Part shown: in pieces, positions 18,983 through 28,154 of the stretch
How positions within the stretch are numbered: position 1 is the first letter of the stretch
Layout: every line of letters starts with the position of its first letter
Assembly (NCBI GenBank): GCA_039818345.1
Contig: JBCBUC010000018.1
Span: forward strand, 1-64,000
Source of the DNA: Parvularcula sp039818345
GTDB lineage: Bacteria; Pseudomonadota; Alphaproteobacteria; Caulobacterales; Parvularculaceae
Direction: 5' to 3'
Length of the DNA: 64,000 bases
Notes under the pieces: model-generated
Databases searched by the model: none
Seen by the model: the letters and a program-made list of their open reading frames with translations, nothing else
What the model was told of the DNA's origin: nothing
Program-made: the position numbers and the translations under genes

Positions 18983-19572
18983 AGATAGGTCTTTTGCTTG
19001 CCGCGGGGCTATCAGAACGCTTTGGCGCGGCAAACAAGCTCCTCGAAGACTTAGGCGGAAGACCTTTGATCACCTACGCAGCGACGGTTCTCCAGGCGCT
19101 TGAGTTGGATCGGCTGATCGCTGTGATTTCTGACGAGGAGGCCGCTCCCTACCTCACTGACTTCGCCATCCGTCTCCATCCATCGCCCGATGATGGTCTT
19201 GGAAGTTCCCTCGCGATAGGCGCACGGGCCGCCCAACAACAAAACGCTCACCGCTTGCTCGTTTTGTTGGCCGATATGCCCTTCGTCACAAAGCGCCATT
19301 GCGAAGAGGTCTTGGAGCGATGTTCAAACACTCTGCCCTCCGCGAGCATGCTCGGTGATCGGACAACACCCCCTGTATGTTTTCCTGAGGGAATGCTTCC
19401 AGCACTGATGGAGCTGACTGGTCCGTTCGGTGCTAAAAACCTCTTGGCAAATCTTCCTGATACTGCGTTCGTGAAAGCTGACGCCGCAACACTCGCTGAC
19501 ATTGATACGCCCGCGCAGTTGGCGCACTGGCAAGCAAAGCGACCGCTTGCAACGGATCACCGTTTGCAGTGA
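18979..19572 (+). CDS. MocA-like molybdenum cofactor cytidylyltransferase/NTP transferase
   Basis: The 197-residue protein opens with IGLLLAAGLSERFGAANKLL, the nucleotide-binding signature of the MobA/MocA NTP-transferase fold, and contains LLVLLADMPFVTK with the metal-binding aspartate. MocA makes the cytosine dinucleotide form of molybdenum cofactor used by this enzyme family. It starts at GTG 18979, overlapping the XdhC stop, and closes the operon. The gene downstream converges with a gap of one base. Confidence 0.88.
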   Translation: MKIGLLLAAGLSERFGAANKLLEDLGGRPLITYAATVLQALELDRLIAVISDEEAAPYLTDFAIRLHPSPDDGLGSSLAIGARAAQQQNAHRLLVLLADMPFVTKRHCEEVLERCSNTLPSASMLGDRTTPPVCFPEGMLPALMELTGPFGAKNLLANLPDTAFVKADAATLADIDTPAQLAHWQAKRPLATDHRLQ

Positions 19573-19573
19573 G

Positions 19574-20377
19574 TTACGTGCGCTTTGGCGGCATTGGGAA
19601 AAACCCGCTCACCTGTTCCTTATACGCTGCATATTCTGGGTACTTCTTCGACATACCCTTCTCGAGCAATGCTTTACCGGACACAGCATAGAGGAAAAAG
19701 ATCATGAGGGCGGGGCTCAATACCGTGAGATACCCACTTTGGCTCTCCAGCGCGATCAATGTCAGGCCAGTCCAAACCGCCGCATCACCAAAATAGTTCG
19801 GGTGGCGCGTCCATGACCAAAGACCCACGGTCATCAACTTGCCCTTGTTTTCAGGCTTTGCCTTGAACGATCGGAGTTGAGCGTCACCCACCGCCTCAAA
19901 GGTAAGGCCGATCGCAAAAATCAGCACACCAAGATAACCGAGGAAACCAAGCGCACCGCTCCCCGTGCCAAACAACACTGAGCTTCCGAACTGTCCCACC
20001 TGGGTTGGCAACGACACGAAAAAGGCAATCATGCATTGCAAAAGAAAGACACGGAACAGGCTTCTAATGGCAAATTTTCCGTCTCCGCCCCACGCTTTAC
20101 GCATGGCCACATAACGGTAGTCCTCACCGTGACCGATGTTCCGGAAGGCAAGATAACCGCCTAAGCGAGCACCCCAAATCGCAACCAAGACCGTCAGCAC
20201 CGTGGCACGAGGTTCCATGCCATCGACGCGTATCCACGTCAGGACCGCTGGCGCAGCGCAAGCAGGACCCCAAAGAATATCGACGATGCTGGCATTTTTG
20301 ATCACGACACTGAGGGCCCAGACCGCAACAAAAATACCAATCATGATGGCGAGGTTGCCAAGGATGACATCACCCAT
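19574..20377 (-). CDS. DUF1295 membrane protein (steroid 5-alpha-reductase-like)
   Basis: The 267-residue polytopic protein has at least six hydrophobic segments and the family signature GLWSWTRHPNYFGDAAVW near residue 188, followed by a C-terminal AYKEQVSGFFPMPPK. DUF1295 proteins share the fold of steroid 5-alpha reductases and isoprenylcysteine methyltransferases, but their substrate is generally unknown. It lies directly downstream of the carotenoid oxygenase gene on the same strand with a 24-bp gap, suggesting co-transcription. Confidence 0.88.
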   Translation of the reverse strand: MGDVILGNLAIMIGIFVAVWALSVVIKNASIVDILWGPACAAPAVLTWIRVDGMEPRATVLTVLVAIWGARLGGYLAFRNIGHGEDYRYVAMRKAWGGDGKFAIRSLFRVFLLQCMIAFFVSLPTQVGQFGSSVLFGTGSGALGFLGYLGVLIFAIGLTFEAVGDAQLRSFKAKPENKGKLMTVGLWSWTRHPNYFGDAAVWTGLTLIALESQSGYLTVLSPALMIFFLYAVSGKALLEKGMSKKYPEYAAYKEQVSGFFPMPPKRT

Positions 20378-20401
20378 AAGACTTAAACTCCGATACGCAG
20401 G

Positions 20402-21883
20402 TTAAACAGCAGCTCGTTGTCGGCTGATTTCGTCATGGGATGCCCACGCGGTATGGGTTCCACTCGAAATACGGTGTGGCAAGATGACCCTTGCCACAGG
20501 GCCAGCCGCCACATTTTTTGCATCAACAATAACGCACTCTGACTGATCTGTGTTCATATCCGTGATAAACGAAACGAGATAGCCGTCGTCCTCGTCCACC
20601 GCACCGTCGCGCGGTGCGAAGGGCGCCTCGCTCCCGAACCGATTGTCACCAAACGAGAGCTCCTGGGTATCGCCTGTCAGCAGATCGTGTTTGACAAGCC
20701 CGCCGAACAAAAACCATCCCGGTACTGCTGTGGCACTATAAAGATAGCGATAAGGCCGACCGGCCATGTTTTGGTTGATCGTTCCAAACTCCACGAGCTT
20801 GTCACATAGGCGCTCTTCTTTGGTCTCTCCCGTCACCAAATTAAACCGCCAACGGTGCAGTTTGGGTTTGAAGGAGTGGTAAGAAATGTTCGCGAGCAGC
20901 TTACCAAAGCGCGGATCAACACCCGGCAGTTCGATGGGCTTTGGGTCAGGATCGTCTTGGAAATAGCCATCGACAACGATCTCATCACCCTCTTCCCACG
21001 CATTGGTCCAATGCAGCACGTAGGTCGGCGCGGCCTCGAACCACTTGATCTCATTGGCCGAACCAAACCTCGGGACGATCGCGAAACGGGTCGGTAGATG
21101 TCCATGATAACCCGCCGAATGGATGCCTTGTTTGAGAAGATCCTCTTTCCAGAACAGCGGCAAATCAATCAAGATCGAGTAGTTCTCCGTAAAAGCCATA
21201 TCATGCGGCATCCGGGCACCGGGAAGCTCTACCGGGATAAAGTGTTTTAACTGTTTATCCGCTCCGACCACGCCGTAATGCATATAGGGAGGTTTCTTTG
21301 AGTAGTTGAAGAACAATAGCTCGCCCGTTCGAGGATCAACCTTTGGGTGAGCCGATATCCCTTCATCCGGTACCCACGCAGCCGTTCCATTATTTTCAAG
21401 CGTGTAGGGATCGAGTTGATAACCCTCACCGCACATGTAAAAGGTTGAAAGGATGTCGCCTCCATGAATAACAACATCCGTCGACGACGCATCCTTCATT
21501 CGTCCACGCGCGCCCCAACCTTCTCTTTCTGATTTGTTGGGATTACCCGCAATTCCAGCCCAGAGCGATCGACCAGCTTCTTGCTCGGCCTCAAACCCCT
21601 TGGTGCGCACAAAGCGATTTTTATACGTCGCTTTTCCATCCCGGAAAGAGATTGTATGCAGCATCCCGTCGCCATCGAAGGGGTGATAAACACCGATCGC
21701 GTCGTGGAGGGGGTTCTCCGTGTTCCGCACATAGACACCACTGAGGTCTTTGGGGATCTCGCCAATCACCTCCATCTCGTCGGCATCATACTCGGTCGTG
21801 CAGGGTGTCCAGGCACCATTTAAGTAAGGGTGCGGCGTCGGCGTGATCTTGCTTTCAAAGCTGTTGACGAGTTTCGTCCCCAT
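20402..21883 (-). CDS. Carotenoid oxygenase family protein
   Basis: The 493-residue protein matches the carotenoid cleavage/lignostilbene dioxygenase family. It has the N-terminal signature IPKDLSGVYVRNTENPL and PFDGDGMLHTISFRDGKATY, and the expected iron-ligand histidines in SAHPKVD, PHDMAFTEN, ISYHSFKPK and the extreme C-terminal GTHTAWASH. It cleaves a conjugated double bond using non-haem iron and oxygen. Whether the substrate is a carotenoid or a stilbene-type aromatic cannot be told from sequence. It probably forms a unit with the DUF1295 gene. Confidence 0.92.
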   Translation of the reverse strand: MGTKLVNSFESKITPTPHPYLNGAWTPCTTEYDADEMEVIGEIPKDLSGVYVRNTENPLHDAIGVYHPFDGDGMLHTISFRDGKATYKNRFVRTKGFEAEQEAGRSLWAGIAGNPNKSEREGWGARGRMKDASSTDVVIHGGDILSTFYMCGEGYQLDPYTLENNGTAAWVPDEGISAHPKVDPRTGELLFFNYSKKPPYMHYGVVGADKQLKHFIPVELPGARMPHDMAFTENYSILIDLPLFWKEDLLKQGIHSAGYHGHLPTRFAIVPRFGSANEIKWFEAAPTYVLHWTNAWEEGDEIVVDGYFQDDPDPKPIELPGVDPRFGKLLANISYHSFKPKLHRWRFNLVTGETKEERLCDKLVEFGTINQNMAGRPYRYLYSATAVPGWFLFGGLVKHDLLTGDTQELSFGDNRFGSEAPFAPRDGAVDEDDGYLVSFITDMNTDQSECVIVDAKNVAAGPVARVILPHRISSGTHTAWASHDEISRQRAAV

Positions 21884-22066
21884 ACGGTGTCTTTTCCTCC
21901 CGATCCATGCGCCCCTTAGGGCGTGTCTTATGCTTTTTGGCTCAGCTTATGGGCCTCTTACGCCAAACGCAACGCGCCTTCCCATCGCTTGCCTGGCTCG
22001 CTCAGGACCTCTATTTTGTCCCAAAGATGGCGCCAACGATCAACAAAGCGCCTAGGAGGAACGACC

Positions 22067-23296
22067 GTGGCAGGACCTGTCTTCATTCTCGGCGGCACGC
22101 AAACCGATTTCGCTTCCAACTGGGCACGCGAGGACAAAAGCCTTTTTGACCTCTTCGCCCATACCGTCCGCGAAGCGCTCGAGATTTGTCGTCTTGATGC
22201 TAGCGATGTCGAAGTTGGTCATGTCGGAAACTTCGTGGCCGAATTGTTCGCTGGCCAGGGGCTCCTTGGAGGTTTTTTCGGCCATGCCCATCCTGGGTTT
22301 TCAGGCATGCCTTCGGGCCGCCACGAAGGCGCTTGTGCCTCGGGATCATTGGCCGCGCTTGCGGCGATGGCTGATATCGAAAGCGGACGATACGGACTGG
22401 CTTGCGTCGCTGGCATTGAACTCATGCGGAACGTTTCCGGTAAGGTGGCTGCCGATCATCTTGGTGCTGCCGCCTGGCGCGGTGTCGAAGCGCAAGACGC
22501 CACTTATGTTTGGCCCGCCATGTTCTCTGACCTCGCCGAGGAATACGACCGGCGCTACGGCCTCGATTATCAACACCTGATGGGCATTTCAAAGATCAAT
22601 TTCGAGAATGCAAAACGCAATCCCAACGCGCAATCACGTGGATGGACGTTTACGGAGGAAAGCTTTCAGGCCAATGACGACGCGAACCCCGTGGTTGAAG
22701 GCTGGATGCGCCGCCAAGACTGTGGGCAGGTTACCGATGGAGCTGCGGTGATCTTTCTCGCCTCCGCCGAAAAAGCAGCTGACTACGCTGATCGCCGGGG
22801 TCTCAATCTTGATGATTTGCCCCGCATCGATGGCTGGGGCCACACGACCGCACCGATGCAATTCGCACAAAAAATGAAAGACAGCCAAAACGACGACTAC
22901 GTCTTACCGTGGACTCGTAAAGCGATCACGGATGCTTATCGGCGTGCCGGTATCAGCGGACCGGACGATCTCGATGCGATCGAAACCCATGATTGTTTCT
23001 CGGTCACCGAATATATGGCGATCGAACATTTCGGCCTCACAGCACCAGGCGAGGCATGGAAAGCAGTCGAGGACGGCACCATCGCCTGGGACGGGAAACT
23101 CCCGATCAACCCGTCCGGCGGTCTCATCGGTCTTGGCCATCCCGTGGGTGCAACGGGCGTCCGCATGCTGCTCGATGCGAGCAAACAGGTGACCGGCCAA
23201 GCAGGCGATTATCAAGTGGATGGCGCCAAGCGCGTGGCCACCTATAATGTCGGCGGATCGGGAACGACCAATTGCTCGTTCGTCGTGGCCGCTTAG
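22067..23296 (+). CDS. Thiolase family protein (acetyl-CoA acetyltransferase/SCP2-thiolase-like)
   Basis: The 409-residue protein starts at GTG 22067, preceded by AGGAGGA; the frame is open further upstream but the added residues are not thiolase-like. It has the nucleophilic cysteine region HEGACASGSLAALAAM, the catalytic histidine in AIETHDCFSV, and NPSGGLIGLGHPVGATG. The usual C-terminal CxG of degradative thiolases is replaced by VGGSGTTNCS, which is typical of the SCP2-like branch, so lipid or sterol side-chain turnover is possible. It converges with the DUF4197 gene, overlapping by four bases. Confidence 0.9.
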   Translation: MAGPVFILGGTQTDFASNWAREDKSLFDLFAHTVREALEICRLDASDVEVGHVGNFVAELFAGQGLLGGFFGHAHPGFSGMPSGRHEGACASGSLAALAAMADIESGRYGLACVAGIELMRNVSGKVAADHLGAAAWRGVEAQDATYVWPAMFSDLAEEYDRRYGLDYQHLMGISKINFENAKRNPNAQSRGWTFTEESFQANDDANPVVEGWMRRQDCGQVTDGAAVIFLASAEKAADYADRRGLNLDDLPRIDGWGHTTAPMQFAQKMKDSQNDDYVLPWTRKAITDAYRRAGISGPDDLDAIETHDCFSVTEYMAIEHFGLTAPGEAWKAVEDGTIAWDGKLPINPSGGLIGLGHPVGATGVRMLLDASKQVTGQAGDYQVDGAKRVATYNVGGSGTTNCSFVVAA

Positions 23297-24054
23297 CCGA
23301 AAACGCGACGGAGAATGTCGCTCGTCCGCTTGGCCGGATTGGTCCGGATCGCCGCTTCCTCACGGGCGACGTAATAGAAAAGACCGTCAAGGCCCTTCCC
23401 AACGCCATGATCAATGAGATCATCCCGTGCATCAGCCCCCATTTGCGGGGCTAACGGAATACCGGCAAGACTGGCCAGGATGTTGTCGTAGGTCTGAATA
23501 GCCCCTGTTCGGGTCAAGGCCGTTTCGATCGACGGTCGGAAAAGCCGGGTCAACGACGATGTGGTTCGGTTTTGAAAATAGGTGGTGGCCGATGTCGGCC
23601 CACCGTTCACAATGCCCAGCGCATCGTTGATCGTCATGGAACGGATGGCACTGACAAAGATACTCCGCGCCTCCGGAGCTGCTTGCTCAGCACCGCGATT
23701 AATCTCAAGCTGCATCTGATCGAGCATACCCGGTAATCCGAAGGCCGATAACTGAGACTGGGCAGCGGCAAGACGCGGAGGAAGCGGGATCTTGATCTGG
23801 CGATCAGCGAAATACCCATCGCGACGCCCAACTTGGGAAACCGCCGACGCAATCCCCTGGTCGAGGGCCGCTCGAATGCCCTGCGCAGCTTCAGCGGAGG
23901 TCAGGCCGCCCACGCCGGTTCCGGTGGAGGTGGTGCCCATGCTGCCAAGCACGGCGCCGAAAATCGCCTCTTGCTCAGCCGTCGTGCAGCCAGCGATCAA
24001 GCTGGCTGGTAGAGCCGCTAACACCATGCGGCGATTAATTGTGCGATCACTCAT
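23293..24054 (-). CDS. DUF4197 lipoprotein
   Basis: The 253-residue protein has a signal ending in SLIAGC, a lipobox with the cysteine near residue 22. It carries the DUF4197 pattern: GLTSAEAAQGIRAALDQGI, GYFADRQIKIPLPPRL and TSATTYFQNRTTSSLTRLF. It is predicted to be an envelope-anchored helical protein. Function of the family is unknown. Its 3' end overlaps the thiolase gene by four bases tail-to-tail. Confidence 0.9.
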   Translation of the reverse strand: MSDRTINRRMVLAALPASLIAGCTTAEQEAIFGAVLGSMGTTSTGTGVGGLTSAEAAQGIRAALDQGIASAVSQVGRRDGYFADRQIKIPLPPRLAAAQSQLSAFGLPGMLDQMQLEINRGAEQAAPEARSIFVSAIRSMTINDALGIVNGGPTSATTYFQNRTTSSLTRLFRPSIETALTRTGAIQTYDNILASLAGIPLAPQMGADARDDLIDHGVGKGLDGLFYYVAREEAAIRTNPAKRTSDILRRVFG

Positions 24055-24209
24055 TGGGTGCCCCTCATGATATCCCTGTGCTTCTCGTGGCCTGCCGGTG
24101 CGGCGGTGTCGAGACGGTTTAGCATCATGCTACCATGGCTTTCGCCGTTGGTCCTGGCATCAAGTGGCCAAACCACATGATAAAAGGGCGCCCATCGGGA
24201 GGATTTGGT

Positions 24210-24998
24210 ATGAACGGTGTGTTGCAAAACCTACGGCAGCAACTGCACCGCCAATTGGATCCAGACGGATTTGACCACGGCGGGATGTCCCCCCTCAACT
24301 TCGCCATCCTTTTGTTTGTCATCGCCGCGGTGGTGCTGGGTCTGCTGGCAACTGAGCCCACTTTTTTGCCCGAACAGCGAGGGTTGCTTGCTCATATTGA
24401 GCGGGGGATCCTTGTGTTCTTCACCATCGAGTTGGCGGCGAGATTTTGGGTGTCAGGGCTCAACCCTCGGTTCCGGGGAGTAAAAGGCGCGATTCGCTTT
24501 TGTACGCGCTGGGCGACTCTCACGGATATCATTGTTATTCTTCCTCTTTTCATCGATTTCGAGGGAGGATGGTTGACCATCTTTCGTGTCTTTCGCTTGG
24601 TGCGCCTCTTTCAGCTGGCGCAGATTCCAGCGGCGTCCAAGGCCCTTCGCGCCTTTCGCTCGGCGCTCCGCTCGCATTGGTTCGAGCTCGCGTTCACCGC
24701 CATTATGGGCGCAGGCCTTTTGCTCGGCTCGTCGGTCGCCCTTTACCTCATCGAGGGCAGGCTCCAGCCGGAGGTTTTTGGGTCGGTTCCACGCGCGATC
24801 TGGTGGAGCGTTGTCACGTTCACCACGGTTGGATACGGAGACGCCGTGCCGATCACCCCGTTAGGCCGCGTGGTTGCAGGCTTTCATGCGATCGCAGGGC
24901 TTGCAGTAATCGCCATGTTCACCGGCATCGTTGCCTCCTCGCTCACCGAAACGGCGGAGAAACGAAACAATGATAACCACGGCCCACCCAAACCCTAG
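24210..24998 (+). CDS. Voltage-gated-type ion transporter (potassium channel)
   Basis: The protein is about 262 residues from ATG 24210, which follows GGGAGGA; an earlier ATG at 24135 lacks such a site. Six transmembrane segments are visible. The S4-like segment is FRVFRLVRLFQLAQ, with arginines spaced about every three residues. The pore loop is TFTTVGYGDAVP, containing the potassium selectivity filter TVGYGD. It should form a tetrameric inner-membrane potassium channel. It has no obvious operon partner. Confidence 0.9.
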   Translation: MNGVLQNLRQQLHRQLDPDGFDHGGMSPLNFAILLFVIAAVVLGLLATEPTFLPEQRGLLAHIERGILVFFTIELAARFWVSGLNPRFRGVKGAIRFCTRWATLTDIIVILPLFIDFEGGWLTIFRVFRLVRLFQLAQIPAASKALRAFRSALRSHWFELAFTAIMGAGLLLGSSVALYLIEGRLQPEVFGSVPRAIWWSVVTFTTVGYGDAVPITPLGRVVAGFHAIAGLAVIAMFTGIVASSLTETAEKRNNDNHGPPKP

Positions 24999-25055
24999 AC
25001 GTGGAGGGATGTTCGCCGTTATGCCGCCCCCTCTGACACGAGAGCGAGTAAAGCA

Positions 25056-26372
25056 ATGCGCGTTGCGATGATTGGCACTGGATATGTCGGCCTGGTGTCG
25101 GGAGCCTGTTTCTCAGATTTCGGCCATGACGTCATTTGCGTCGACAAAGATGCAGCCAAGATCGATCGATTGCTGCAAGGCGTCATGCCTATCTACGAGC
25201 CGGGCCTCGATCAGCTTGTCGCCAACAATGTCGAGGCTGGTCGCCTCTCCTTCACCACCGATATCGCCGAAGCAGTGCCCAACGTCGATGCTGTTTTTAT
25301 CGCAGTGGGAACACCGTCCCGTCGTGGTGATGGGCATGCGGATCTTTCCTTTGTTTATGCTGCTGCCGAAGAAATCGCCAAAAATATTGACGGCTACACA
25401 GTGGTCGTGACGAAATCCACCGTGCCCGTTGGAACAGGCGCCGAGGTGGAGAACGTGATTAAGAAAACCCGACCTGAATTTGTTCAGGGAAAGGATTTTT
25501 CCGTCGCCTCAAATCCGGAGTTTTTACGTGAAGGCGCAGCAATTAATGACTTTAAGAGGCCAGACCGTGTGGTTGTTGGCACCGAGGACGAAAAAGCCAT
25601 CCATGTGATGCGAGAACTCTACAGGCCTCTTTTTCTCAACGAAACGCCGATCCTCTTCACCAGTCGTCCGACATCGGAATTGATCAAATACGCGGCCAAC
25701 GCGTTTCTTGCGACTAAGATCACGTTCATCAATGAAATCTCTGATCTTTGTGAAAAGGTCGGCGCCGATGTACAACAAGTGGCCAAGGGCATCGGTCTTG
25801 ATGGACGCATCGGGTCTAAATTCCTGCATGCAGGACCTGGATATGGCGGCTCATGCTTTCCTAAAGACACCCTCGCTCTGACCCGCACTGCTGAACAATC
25901 TGGTGCCCCTCTTCGAATTGTTGACGCAGTCGTGACGTCAAATGCAGAGCGGAAGAAAAGCATGGCGCAGCGGGTGCTCACAGCCCTTGGGCCAGACCCG
26001 AAAGGCAAGACCGTCGCTGTCCTTGGGCTGACCTTCAAGCCGAACACAGATGATATGCGGGACAGCCCAAGCCTCGATATCATCCCTATGCTGCAAGACG
26101 CAGGTGTAACCGTCAGGGCCCATGACCCTGAAGGCATGGACGAGGCGCGTGGGCATTTTACGGACGTGATGTTTTGCGACGGGCCTTACCATGCCATGGA
26201 AGGCGCGGATGCAGCCGTGATCATCACCGAATGGGACACTTACCGCGCCCTTGACCTTCGGCGCACGAAGGACCTTCTTCGCTCGCCCATTCTGGTCGAT
26301 CTCCGCAACGTCTATGATCCAGCGACCATGCGCGAGCACGGTTTCACCTACAGCTCCATCGGCCGTGCATAA
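25056..26372 (+). CDS. ugd: UDP-glucose 6-dehydrogenase
   Basis: The 438-residue enzyme oxidises UDP-glucose to UDP-glucuronate with two NAD+. It has the N-terminal Rossmann motif MIGTGYVGLVSGACFSDFGH, the catalytic cysteine region GPGYGGSCFPKDTLAL and the C-terminal VLGLTFKPNTDDMRDSPSL. Length and order match the family. It converges with rmlA across a small GC-rich hairpin. UDP-glucuronate is a likely precursor for the acidic or sulfated exopolysaccharide made from the 5-13 kb locus. Confidence 0.96.
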   Translation: MRVAMIGTGYVGLVSGACFSDFGHDVICVDKDAAKIDRLLQGVMPIYEPGLDQLVANNVEAGRLSFTTDIAEAVPNVDAVFIAVGTPSRRGDGHADLSFVYAAAEEIAKNIDGYTVVVTKSTVPVGTGAEVENVIKKTRPEFVQGKDFSVASNPEFLREGAAINDFKRPDRVVVGTEDEKAIHVMRELYRPLFLNETPILFTSRPTSELIKYAANAFLATKITFINEISDLCEKVGADVQQVAKGIGLDGRIGSKFLHAGPGYGGSCFPKDTLALTRTAEQSGAPLRIVDAVVTSNAERKKSMAQRVLTALGPDPKGKTVAVLGLTFKPNTDDMRDSPSLDIIPMLQDAGVTVRAHDPEGMDEARGHFTDVMFCDGPYHAMEGADAAVIITEWDTYRALDLRRTKDLLRSPILVDLRNVYDPATMREHGFTYSSIGRA

Positions 26373-26379
26373 GCACGGC
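26362..26379. terminator. GC-rich hairpin between convergent ugd and rmlA
   Basis: A perfect inverted repeat GCCGTGC-ATAA-GCACGGC spans the ugd stop codon. A further copy of the right arm's complement (CCGTGCT) lies at 26399-26405, just inside the rmlA end, giving an alternative stem for leftward transcripts. There is no T-run, so factor-independent termination is uncertain. Confidence 0.4.
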
Positions 26380-26394
26380 TAAAGCGCCGATGAT

Positions 26395-27261
26395 TTATCC
26401 GTGCTCAGCCACATCGAGCAGATAGCCTCTGTAGTCGTTCTTGAATGCCTCAGCGAGGCGCACAAGTTCGTCTTTCGATATGAAGCCTTTTCTGAAGGCG
26501 ACTTCTTCCGGACACGCTATTTTGAACCGTTGACGTTCTTCAAGCGTCTGAACGAACTGGCTGGCTTGAAGAAGCCCGCTGAAGGTACCAGCATCAAGCC
26601 AAGCCGTGCCGCGCGCCAGCCGAGAGACCCTGAGGTCACCGCGCTGTAAATAAGCATCGTTGACTGACGTGATTTCTAATTCTCCGCGTGCTGAAGGCTC
26701 AACAGCCTTTGCGATTTCCGTCACGTCTTGGTCGTAGAAATAAAGCCCGGTTACAGCCCAATCACTTTTTGGATCGGACGGCTTTTCTTCGATCGAGATC
26801 GCGCGGCCATCATCATCAATCTCCACAACACCGAACGCTTGTGGATCGGGCACGCGATAGGCAAAGACCACCGCACCCGAGGTGATGTTTCCTGCTTGGG
26901 CAAGCTCGCCAGAAAGACCAGCGCCATAAAACATGTTGTCGCCCAAAGCGAGGGCACAAGGGGCACCGGCGATAAACTCCTCACCAATGATAAAGGCCTC
27001 GGCCAAACCGCGTGGCTCGTCCTGGACTGCGAACTCAAACCGGACGCCCCAAGACTCGCCCGTCCCCAAGAGCTCCTGATAAAGAGGAAGAGCCTGCGGC
27101 GTGGAAATGATCAAAATGTCCCGAATACCGGCAAGCATCAACGTGGTGATCGGATGGTACACCATGGGCTTGTCATAAACCGGCAGCAGTTGTTTCGAGA
27201 CCGCGCGGGTGATGGGGTACAAACGAGTCCCGTGTCCACCAGCCAGAATAATGCCCTTCAT
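26395..27261 (-). CDS. rfbA: Glucose-1-phosphate thymidylyltransferase
   Basis: The 288-residue protein opens with MKGIILAGGHGTRLYPIT and continues KQLLPVYDKPMVYHP, the RmlA nucleotidyltransferase signature. GDNMFYGAGLSGEL and SIEEKPSDPKSDWAVTGLYF are also characteristic. It couples dTTP and glucose-1-phosphate to dTDP-glucose, the first step of dTDP-L-rhamnose synthesis. It is last in the leftward order rmlC-rmlB-rmlD-rmlA and overlaps rmlD by four bases. Confidence 0.96.
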   Translation of the reverse strand: MKGIILAGGHGTRLYPITRAVSKQLLPVYDKPMVYHPITTLMLAGIRDILIISTPQALPLYQELLGTGESWGVRFEFAVQDEPRGLAEAFIIGEEFIAGAPCALALGDNMFYGAGLSGELAQAGNITSGAVVFAYRVPDPQAFGVVEIDDDGRAISIEEKPSDPKSDWAVTGLYFYDQDVTEIAKAVEPSARGELEITSVNDAYLQRGDLRVSRLARGTAWLDAGTFSGLLQASQFVQTLEERQRFKIACPEEVAFRKGFISKDELVRLAEAFKNDYRGYLLDVAEHG

Positions 27262-28154
27262 GATGGAGCCCCCTCCTTTAAAACATCAGTGACAATCGCG
27301 CCCACAGGTTCGCGCCAATCAGCTAAGATGACGTCAAAAGCGTTTCGTAGTTTCGTAGTATCGAGCACGGAATAAGCAGGACGGGTCGCCTTGGTGGGAT
27401 ACTCCGCCGTGGTGATCGGCATGACCGATGCTGACGGGCCACCTTGCGCTGCGCTTTCCTCGAATATCGCTTGAGCAAAGTCCGCCCAACTCGCCTCGCC
27501 CGCCGCGACCAAGTGGTAGAGACCGAATGGCGCGCCATCACCCGAACCAACAATAGACTGGGCGACCGTCAGGAGTGTCTCAGCGATGGTATCGGAACTC
27601 GTCGGTGCGCCCCGTTGGTCGTCGACGACACGCAACTCATCATGGCTCGCGGCCACCCGCAACATGGTCTTGAGGAAGTTTTTGCCGGTGGAGCCATAGA
27701 CCCAAGCGGTCCGCGCTATGATATGCTTTGGGTTAGCCGCGACCACCGCGTCTTCCCCCGCGAGCTTGCTTTCTCCGTATACGCCAAGAGGCGCCGTGGG
27801 ATCATCTTCCCGGTAGGGTCTGGTACCACTACCATCAAAAACATAATCTGTTGACAGATGGATGAGCGGGATACCCGCATCGGCCGTCACCTCAGCAAGA
27901 TGACGCGGACCTGCTTCGTTTGCGGCGAACGCCGCATCGCGCTCATCTTCGGCTTGGTCGACCGCGGTGTAGGCTGCCGCGTTGATCACGACGTGGGGTT
28001 TGAACGACGCAACTGCTTTAGCGACGCTGTCCTTGTCAGTGATATCGACGTTAGGCCGACCGTGAAGACCAACCGTCACATCGCTCGGTGCCATCGTCGC
28101 CAGGCTTTGCGCAACCTGACCACTTTCACCGGCCACAAAGAGACGGAGTGCCAT
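27258..28154 (-). CDS. rfbD: dTDP-4-dehydrorhamnose reductase
   Basis: The 298-residue short-chain dehydrogenase has VAGESGQVAQSLA as the NADPH-binding loop, VVINAAAYTAVDQAEDERDA, the STDYVFDG motif and the catalytic YGESKLAGE. It performs the final reduction to dTDP-L-rhamnose. It overlaps rmlB by one base and rmlA by four, so the cluster is translationally coupled. Confidence 0.95.
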   Translation of the reverse strand: MALRLFVAGESGQVAQSLATMAPSDVTVGLHGRPNVDITDKDSVAKAVASFKPHVVINAAAYTAVDQAEDERDAAFAANEAGPRHLAEVTADAGIPLIHLSTDYVFDGSGTRPYREDDPTAPLGVYGESKLAGEDAVVAANPKHIIARTAWVYGSTGKNFLKTMLRVAASHDELRVVDDQRGAPTSSDTIAETLLTVAQSIVGSGDGAPFGLYHLVAAGEASWADFAQAIFEESAAQGGPSASVMPITTAEYPTKATRPAYSVLDTTKLRNAFDVILADWREPVGAIVTDVLKEGAPS

